Positions 1 to 7,025 of a stretch of 7,025 nucleotides of DNA are shown here, one piece after another; the first letter of the stretch is position 1; every line of letters begins with the position of its first letter. The notes under the pieces are model-generated. The model saw only the letters and a program-made list of their open reading frames with translations. It had not been told where the DNA came from and did no database searches. This DNA is from Candidatus Omnitrophota bacterium. GTDB taxonomy: Bacteria; Omnitrophota; Gorgyraeia; Gygaellales; Profunditerraquicolaceae. The translations under genes were made by a program, and so were the position numbers. The stretch lies in contig JAGUUJ010000046.1 in NCBI GenBank assembly GCA_020063525.1, positions 1-7,025 on the forward strand, written 5' to 3'.

Positions 1-282
1 CATTCTATTGAGAAAAAATTTGAGAAAGTCCTCTTAAAGATTCAGCCGGTAAAACTACAAGAAGAGATTATGCAAGAGGTAAATAAACTTGGCTTAAATC
101 CCCGGCCGTATGGAGAAAAACCCTTTAAGAAACTTAAACCACCTATTCAATTGTATCAGTACATTGCACAATACCGCATAAGAATAGGCGGCTATAGAGT
201 GCTTTACGATGTAGATGATGAGAAAAAGACTGTGTGGATTTTAGTATTGAGAAGGCGCTCTGAGAAAACTTACAAGACATAA
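1..282 (+). CDS. RelE/ParE-family toxin, 5'-truncated by window edge
   Basis: The reading frame is open from base 1 to the TAA at 280-282, so the true start lies outside the window. An internal ATG at 70 exists but would remove the first helix of the fold, so I do not use it as the start. About 93 residues are visible. They begin with a basic amphipathic helical region (FEKVLLKIQP... LQEEIMQEVNKL), followed by NPRPYGEKPFKKLK, then the strand series YRIRIGGYRVLYDVDD and VWILVLRRRSEKTYK. This order is typical of RelE/ParE toxins, in which a helical hairpin packs on a beta sheet and basic residues near the C-terminus contact RNA or a target protein. Known RelE members cut mRNA in the ribosome and ParE members poison gyrase; the sequence alone does not say which applies here. 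The next frame, one base downstream, resembles an antitoxin N-terminus, which supports a toxin-antitoxin origin. The family call is firm and the target is unknown. Confidence 0.85.
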   Translation, partial: HSIEKKFEKVLLKIQPVKLQEEIMQEVNKLGLNPRPYGEKPFKKLKPPIQLYQYIAQYRIRIGGYRVLYDVDDEKKTVWILVLRRRSEKTYKT

Positions 283-283
283 T

Positions 284-346
284 ATGAAAAGGCTGCCTAA
301 ATTTAAATCTGAAGAAGAGGAAGCGCGTTTTGGGGTTAGAAAATAG
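284..346 (+). pseudogene. Truncated CopG/BrnA-like antitoxin remnant
   Basis: An ATG one base after the toxin stop opens a 20-codon frame reading MKRLPKFKSEEEEARF and then GVRK before TAG. From memory, the stretch K-x-P-K-F-K-S-E-x-E-E is a recognisable N-terminal signature of CopG/BrnA-type antitoxins, which usually continue with an aromatic/acidic segment and a ribbon-helix-helix DNA-binding domain. Both are missing here. Shifting frame after ARF does not rescue it, because a stop is met within two or three codons. The 1-nt spacing after the toxin fits a toxin-first operon. It could instead be a short non-functional leader peptide. Its brevity limits confidence. Confidence 0.5.
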
Positions 347-358
347 ATAAAATAATAG

Positions 359-4150
<3,792 letters not shown>

Positions 4151-4151
4151 A

Positions 4152-6581
4152 ATGTATACTCGCAACGAAAAAATAGTTCCGGTTTGTATTGAAGAAGAGG
4201 TAAAAGACTCTTACCTTAATTACGCTATGAGCGTAATTGTCGGCCGCGCCCTGCCGGATGTGCGCGATGGCCTGAAGCCGGTGCACAGAAGAATCCTTTA
4301 TGCCATGCAGGATTTGAATCTTGAGCACGACAAGCCCTTTAAGAAAGCCGCGCGTATTGTGGGCGAGTGCCTTGGGAAATACCATCCTCACGGTGACATC
4401 GCAGTTTATGATGCTTTAATCAGAATGGCTCAGGATTTTTCTCTGCGTTATCCTTTGGTAGAGGGTCAAGGTAATGTGGGCAGCGTCGACGGGGACTCGC
4501 CGGCTGCGATGAGATATGTGGAGGCTCGGCTCGCGGCAATTAGCGACGAGATGCTGGCTGACATCGATAAGGATACGGTTAATTTCGGCCCTAATTTTGA
4601 TGCCTCGTTAAAAGAGCCGCTTTTATTACCTGCTAGCCTGCCAAATCTATTAGTCAATGGTTCAAGCGGCATAGCCGTGGGCATGGCTACCAACATACCT
4701 TCGCATAATCTCAATGAAGTCGCCGATGCGATTATCTATTTCTTGGAGCATCCCGAAGCTGAAATAAAAGACCTCATGCGTTATATAAAGGGGCCGGATT
4801 TCCCGACGGGCGGAGTAATCTGCGGCAAGAATGGCATTAAGGAGGCATACACAACCGGTAAAGGCAAGCTCCTGGTGCGGGCAAGGGCAACCGTAGAGCA
4901 TCAGAAGAACGGCAAAGATTTAATTGTCATTGCTGAAATTCCTTACCAAATACAGAAATCCAGCCTGATTGAATCTATCGCCGGTTTAGTGGATGAGAAA
5001 AAGATAGAAGGCATCTCCGATATACGCGATGAATCCGATAAGGATGGTATGCGTATTGTTGTAGAGCTAAAGCGCGACGTAGAGTCTCAGATTATCCTTA
5101 ACCAGCTCTTTAAACACACGCAGTTAGAAACCACCTTTGGGATTATAATGCTGGCGTTGGTAGAAAACCGTCCGCGAGTTTTAACCTTACGTCAAGTGCT
5201 GGAGTATTATATCGAACATCGCAAGGCGATTATCCGTCGCAGGACGCAGTTTGAATTAGACAAGGCATTAAAGAGGGCGCATATATTAGAGGGCTTAAAG
5301 ATTGCCCTGAAATATATTGACCGCATTATCAAGGTAATTAAAACCTCCAAAAATACAGAGAATGCCAAAGAACGCCTGATGAAGGAATTTGATCTCTCCG
5401 ACGCGCAGTCGCAGGCGATATTAGAAATGCAATTGCAGCGGCTCACTGCCCTTGAACGCGATAAGATTGATGCCGAATACTTGGAACTGCTCAAAAAGAT
5501 TGAATTGTGCAAGGCAATGCTCGCTTCGGAAAAGAAGATTGAGGGGCTCATCAAGGAAGAACTGGAGACTCTAAAGAAAAAATACGGAGACGAGCGCAGA
5601 ACCGATATTATCGGTGAAGTAGAAGAATTGGAGGTAGAGGATTTAATTGCCGAAGAGGATGTGGTAGTGACGATAAGTCACGGCGGCTATATCAAGCGTT
5701 TACCCGTGAGCGCTTACCGTAAACAAAAACGCGGTGGCACAGGAGCCAGCGGCGCTGAGGTGAAAGAGGAAGATTTTATTGAACATCTTTTCGTGGCCTC
5801 TACTAAAGATTATTTGTTAATCTTTACGGAGAAAGGCCAAGTGCATTGGCTTAAGGTTTATGAAATCCCCCAGGCCAGCCGCACCTCTAAAGGCAAGGCC
5901 ATAATTAATCTTATCCAGATGGAAACAGGCTCTAAAATCAGCTCTACCATACCGGTTAAGGAATTTTCTGGCGATAAATATCTGGTAATGGTAACTAAGC
6001 TCGGCCAGATTAAAAAGACCAGGCTCGATGCTTATGGTAATCCGCGCAAAGGCGGGATTATTGGTATTACTTTGGATAAGGGCGATGAGCTCATCGGTGT
6101 TGGTTTAACCGATGGAAAACAAGAATTGCTCATTGGCACCCGGCAGGGGAAAGCCATAAGATTTTCTGAAAGTAAAGTGCGTGATAGGAGTAGGCAAGCC
6201 GGCGGGGTACGCGCTATCTCCTTAGCCAAGAAAGATGAAGTTATTGATATGGTCCTGCCGCAAAAAGGCGCAACAATATTGACAGTTACGGAGTTAGGTT
6301 TTACCAAGCGTACGCCGGTAGAAGAGTACCGTCTTACTAGCCGCGGAGGCAAGGGTATTATTAATATAAAGGTTACTGATAAGAACGGCGAAGCAGTTAA
6401 TTTAAAGACTGTGAGCGATAACGATGAGCTGATGGTCATTACCCAGAATGGAATGTTCCTGCGCTGCGCGGTAAAGGACATCCGTACAATCGGCAGGTCT
6501 GCTCAGGGCGTGCGTCTGATTAAACTGCAGGATAAAGACCGCGTTTCTGGCGTTGCTCACGTGATCGCGGAAGAAGAATAA
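4152..6581 (+). CDS. gyrA: DNA gyrase subunit A
   Basis: This is the 809-residue breakage-reunion subunit of gyrase, near the usual length (E. coli 875). The winged-helix/tower core includes the start motif [39 protein letters not shown], split by eye into the usual helices. The quinolone-determining region is [10 protein letters not shown]. The active-site pair is Arg121-Tyr122 in [10 protein letters not shown]; Tyr122 forms the transient 5'-phosphotyrosine bond and has the same number as in E. coli. The coiled-coil tower and exit gate (about 340-490) include the [12 protein letters not shown] motif. The C-terminal beta-pinwheel shows six repeated blades (for example [58 protein letters not shown]). 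The GyrA-box is QKRGGTG (525-531), a variant of QRRGGKG. Residue 83 is Ile. The protein ends in a very short acidic tail (AEEE). The ATG lies one base after the gyrB stop with no clear SD, which suggests translational coupling. ParC is excluded by the GyrA-box and gyrB linkage. Confidence 0.99.
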   Translation: MYTRNEKIVPVCIEEEVKDSYLNYAMSVIVGRALPDVRDGLKPVHRRILYAMQDLNLEHDKPFKKAARIVGECLGKYHPHGDIAVYDALIRMAQDFSLRYPLVEGQGNVGSVDGDSPAAMRYVEARLAAISDEMLADIDKDTVNFGPNFDASLKEPLLLPASLPNLLVNGSSGIAVGMATNIPSHNLNEVADAIIYFLEHPEAEIKDLMRYIKGPDFPTGGVICGKNGIKEAYTTGKGKLLVRARATVEHQKNGKDLIVIAEIPYQIQKSSLIESIAGLVDEKKIEGISDIRDESDKDGMRIVVELKRDVESQIILNQLFKHTQLETTFGIIMLALVENRPRVLTLRQVLEYYIEHRKAIIRRRTQFELDKALKRAHILEGLKIALKYIDRIIKVIKTSKNTENAKERLMKEFDLSDAQSQAILEMQLQRLTALERDKIDAEYLELLKKIELCKAMLASEKKIEGLIKEELETLKKKYGDERRTDIIGEVEELEVEDLIAEEDVVVTISHGGYIKRLPVSAYRKQKRGGTGASGAEVKEEDFIEHLFVASTKDYLLIFTEKGQVHWLKVYEIPQASRTSKGKAIINLIQMETGSKISSTIPVKEFSGDKYLVMVTKLGQIKKTRLDAYGNPRKGGIIGITLDKGDELIGVGLTDGKQELLIGTRQGKAIRFSESKVRDRSRQAGGVRAISLAKKDEVIDMVLPQKGATILTVTELGFTKRTPVEEYRLTSRGGKGIINIKVTDKNGEAVNLKTVSDNDELMVITQNGMFLRCAVKDIRTIGRSAQGVRLIKLQDKDRVSGVAHVIAEEE

Positions 6582-6613
6582 TCAGTCCCCATCGTCTAGC
6601 CTGGTCTAGGACA

Positions 6614-6630
6614 CCCCGCCAAAGGCGGGG
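6614..6630 (+). repeat. Perfect 7-bp palindrome in anticodon-arm slot (copy A)
   Basis: CCCCGCC and GGCGGGG flank the loop AAA. The identical stem with loop ATC recurs at 7003-7019. It is G+C-rich and perfect, but not followed by a T run, so it is not an intrinsic terminator. Confidence 0.9.
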
Positions 6631-6631
6631 C

Positions 6632-6638
6632 GAGAGGG
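6632..6638 (+). promoter_or_regulatory. Likely ribosome binding site of the GIY-YIG gene
   Basis: GAGAGGG lies 6 nt before the ATG at 6645. It occupies the place where the tRNA variable loop and T stem read GACACGGG in the intact copy, so the site seems to be made from altered tRNA sequence. Confidence 0.5.
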
Positions 6639-6644
6639 ATCAAG

Positions 6645-6893
6645 ATGTATTATGTTTATATATTGCGGAGCTTGAAAGACAATAAATATTATACAGGTTA
6701 TACTAATAATTTAGAGAGGAGATTGCAAGACCATAACAGAGGAAAATCGGAATCTGTAAGACATAGAGAGCCTTTTGAATTAATACATAGTGAAGAGTAC
6801 ACAACAAAAATAGAGGCGATACAAAGAGAAATACAAATAAAGAAATATAAAGGTGGCCAAGCCCTTAAGAGGCTATTAACAAAGATCAATTAG
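6645..6893 (+). CDS. Small GIY-YIG nuclease-domain protein
   Basis: This is an 82-residue single-domain protein of the GIY-YIG superfamily (UPF0213/Slx1-like small type). The motif pair is YVYIL (Tyr3-Tyr5, the GIY position) and YYTGYT (Tyr16-Gly18, the YIG position). LERRLQDHN follows, with the probable catalytic Arg25/Arg26, His30 and Asn31. EAIQREIQIKKY then carries the probable metal-binding Glu62. All key residues are present, so activity is plausible: single-metal DNA strand cleavage. The cellular role of such small proteins is unknown. Some GIY-YIG enzymes are homing nucleases, others act in repair. The gene is A+T-rich compared with gyrA. It sits flush between a tRNA-Glu-like leader and an intact tRNA-Glu, and its TAG stop shares its G with the first base of that tRNA. 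This suggests a mobile or tRNA-associated gene rather than a housekeeping member of the gyrase operon. Family call firm, function inferred. Confidence 0.93.
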   Translation: MYYVYILRSLKDNKYYTGYTNNLERRLQDHNRGKSESVRHREPFELIHSEEYTTKIEAIQREIQIKKYKGGQALKRLLTKIN

Positions 6894-6967
6894 ACCCCGT
6901 CGTCTAGCCTGGTCCAGGACAAGAGCTTTTCAAGCTCTCGACACGGGTTCAAATCCCGTCGGGGTCG
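6893..6967 (+). tRNA. tRNA-Glu (UUC)
   Basis: A full cloverleaf can be drawn. The acceptor stem is GACCCCG/CGGGGTC (6893-6899, 6960-6966; 7 bp, all paired). The D stem is GTC/GAC, the anticodon stem AGAGC/GCTCT with loop TTTTCAA, and the T stem ACGGG/CCCGT with loop TTCAAAT. The anticodon TTC (6929-6931) decodes GAA and GAG. The discriminator is G at 6967, as expected for Glu. CCA is not encoded. I see no convincing promoter of its own just upstream, so it may be read through from gyrA or the GIY-YIG gene and cut out by RNase P. Confidence 0.97.
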
Positions 6968-6985
6968 TTAGTTTTATTAACATAT

Positions 6986-7025
6986 TCGTCTAGTCTAGGA
7001 CACCCCGCCATCGGCGGGGCGACAC
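6986..7025 (+). pseudogene. Second tRNA-Glu-like leader (copy C), cut by window edge
   Basis: TCGTCTAG...TCTAGGACA matches U8 to position 26 of tRNA-Glu with a 5-nt deletion in the D loop. CCCCGCC-ATC-GGCGGGG (17 nt) follows in the anticodon-arm slot, then CGACAC, which equals the variable region and first T-stem base of the intact tRNA. No acceptor 5' strand is recognisable upstream (AACATAT). It shares 16 identical bases (TCTAGGACACCCCGCC) with copy A at 6605-6620. By analogy, another GIY-YIG gene could follow outside the window. Confidence 0.75.
7003..7019 (+). repeat. Perfect 7-bp palindrome in anticodon-arm slot (copy C)
   Basis: This has the same stem as at 6614-6630, with loop ATC instead of AAA. 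Stem conservation with a variable triplet loop shows that the hairpin, not the loop, is kept. Confidence 0.88.

Larger units (their letters stand above)
6585..6643 (+). pseudogene. Degenerate tRNA-Glu-like leader (copy A)
   Basis: Bases 6585-6613 match positions 1-26 of the intact tRNA-Glu at 6893 in 26 of 29 positions (acceptor 5' strand, U8-C9, D arm with GTC/GAC stem). The anticodon arm slot (6614-6630) holds CCCCGCC-AAA-GGCGGGG, exactly 17 nt as in the real arm, but it pairs as 7 bp with a 3-nt loop and has no U33. A variable-loop/T-arm remnant follows (CGAGAGGGATCAA, compare CGACACGGGTTCAA). No T-stem 3' strand or acceptor 3' strand exists, because the GIY-YIG gene begins there. It cannot be a working tRNA. 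It starts 3 nt after the gyrA stop. Confidence 0.85.

Noticed and set aside
70..282. ATG at 70 as the toxin start
   Set aside because: The frame is open to base 1 and the preceding residues fit the first helix of the RelE fold; the gene is cut by the window edge.
5207..5554. 115-codon Ser/Ile-rich frame on the - strand
   Set aside because: Shadow of the GyrA coiled-coil coding region; composition is explained by the opposite strand.
6032..6481. 149-codon frame on the - strand inside gyrA
   Set aside because: It is the reverse shadow of the beta-pinwheel coding region, with no recognisable domain and no RBS.
6614..6638. Intrinsic terminator after gyrA
   Set aside because: The hairpin is strong but is followed by CGAGAGGG, not a T run, and it lies exactly in a tRNA anticodon-arm slot.
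6585..6643. Copy A as a functional tRNA with anticodon AAA
   Set aside because: No U33, loop positions self-pair, and the T-stem and acceptor 3' strands are absent.
6967..6981. Terminator hairpin after the tRNA (GTTA...TAAC)
   Set aside because: Only 4 bp, A+T-rich, and it uses the tRNA discriminator base.

Overview
The window is bacterial DNA centred on a gyrase operon. It holds a complete gyrB-gyrA pair on the + strand, interrupted or flanked by several selfish or toxin-antitoxin-like elements. The source is probably an uncultured bacterium. Moderate G+C, a long GyrB carrying a large insertion in its TOPRIM-to-tail region (the E. coli-like GyrB form), a RelE-like toxin and a small GIY-YIG nuclease would fit a lineage such as Omnitrophota or a relative. 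That placement is only a low-confidence inference.

Layout. Bases 1-282 are the 3' part of a RelE/ParE-type toxin gene cut by the window edge. One base later (284-346) comes a 20-codon stub resembling the N-terminus of a CopG/BrnA-type antitoxin. gyrB follows (380-4150), with a 434-codon HNH-containing intein at 1736-3037 inserted in the TOPRIM motif EGDSAGG|SAKQGRD. gyrA (4152-6581) starts one base after the gyrB stop. Three bases after gyrA there is a degenerate tRNA-Glu 5' portion (6585-6643) whose anticodon arm is a perfect 7-bp palindrome. It leads directly into a small GIY-YIG nuclease gene (6645-6893), whose stop codon shares its last base with an intact tRNA-Glu(UUC) (6893-6967). At the window edge (6986-7025) a second tRNA-Glu-like leader with the same palindromic arm begins.

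How the parts work together. GyrB and GyrA form the A2B2 gyrase that introduces negative supercoils. GyrB must remove its intein by protein splicing to rebuild the TOPRIM site. The intein carries a homing-type HNH endonuclease with helical DNA-binding repeats. The tRNA-like leader, GIY-YIG gene and tRNA-Glu look like one compact module built on a tRNA gene, and the repeated leader at the window edge suggests that the module recurs. This module is the most unusual part of the window.

No protein-coding gene of any weight is seen on the - strand. There is no stretch above 300 bases without a gene.
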